From: Planctomycetota bacterium
GTDB taxonomy: Bacteria > Planctomycetota > Planctomycetia > Planctomycetales > Planctomycetaceae
Length of the DNA: 6,014 nt
Assembly: GCA_013151585.1 (NCBI GenBank)
Contig: JAADHY010000446.1
Location: 3,069 to 9,082 of the forward strand
Reading direction: 5' to 3'
The position numbers and the translations under genes were made by a program. The notes under the pieces are model-generated. The model was not told the DNA's origin. It worked only from the letters and a program-made list of their open reading frames with translations, and ran no database searches. Positions within the stretch are counted from its first letter, which is position 1, and each line of letters starts with the position of its first letter. Below, piece by piece: positions 5,991 to 6,014 of this stretch.

Positions 5991-6014
5991 TTCTAGCGGT
6001 CGCAACGACACCGG

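Larger units (their letters stand above)
5470..6014. other. Gene-free stretch upstream of the cluster
   Basis: About 545 bp with no convincing coding region on either strand. Open frames here are Arg/Pro/Ser-rich, lack domain motifs and do not resemble the flanking genes. No tRNA, CRISPR array or insertion sequence was seen. The stretch holds the kinase Shine-Dalgarno site, the weak promoter candidate, and the hairpins, palindromes and direct repeat listed separately. A short C-terminal piece of an upstream minus-strand gene at the very edge (stop at 5893-5895) cannot be excluded. Confidence 0.6.

Noticed and set aside
5893..6014. Minus-strand open frame entering from the right edge (about 39 codons, stop TGA at 5893-5895)
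   Set aside because: Could be the C-terminus of an upstream gene, but it is too short to recognise and contains the Gly-Leu-Ala repeat caused by the direct repeat. Left uncalled.

Overview
The window carries five genes on the minus strand, all reading the same way, plus a gene-free stretch at the right end. In transcription order (right to left) they are: a membrane sensor histidine kinase (4015-5469), a stand-alone CheY-like receiver (3587-3973), a membrane-anchored GAF-GGDEF diguanylate cyclase (2023-3534), a single-domain STAS protein of the anti-sigma-factor-antagonist type (1642-1977), and a GspE/PilB-family assembly ATPase with an N-terminal MshEN domain (1-1578). The ATPase runs off the left edge and lacks only its last few dozen residues. 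Gaps between genes are about 40-65 bp with no clear terminator, so a single operon is the simplest reading.

The organism is a bacterium with moderately GC-rich DNA (judged by eye) and often weak Shine-Dalgarno sites. Gene content and style suggest a Planctomycetes-like (Pirellula-type) genome. This is an impression, not a proof; Myxococcota or another GC-rich Gram-negative lineage cannot be excluded from this window.

How the genes could work together (inference): the kinase and receiver form a two-component pair. The cyclase makes c-di-GMP. The ATPase N-terminus carries a MshEN motif of the kind known to bind c-di-GMP in MshE, so product made by the third gene could directly control the motor encoded by the fifth. 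The STAS protein between them has the conserved phosphorylatable serine and may be a protein-protein switch, but no partner serine kinase or phosphatase is visible. The cyclase has an intact GGEEF active site and no canonical inhibitory I-site.

The right end, 5470-6014, holds no convincing gene. It contains a plausible Shine-Dalgarno site for the kinase, a weak sigma70-like promoter candidate, a 7-bp-stem hairpin in the putative leader, a very weak terminator-like hairpin, a 10-bp palindrome, a 10-bp direct repeat and a 13-bp operator-like palindrome near the edge.
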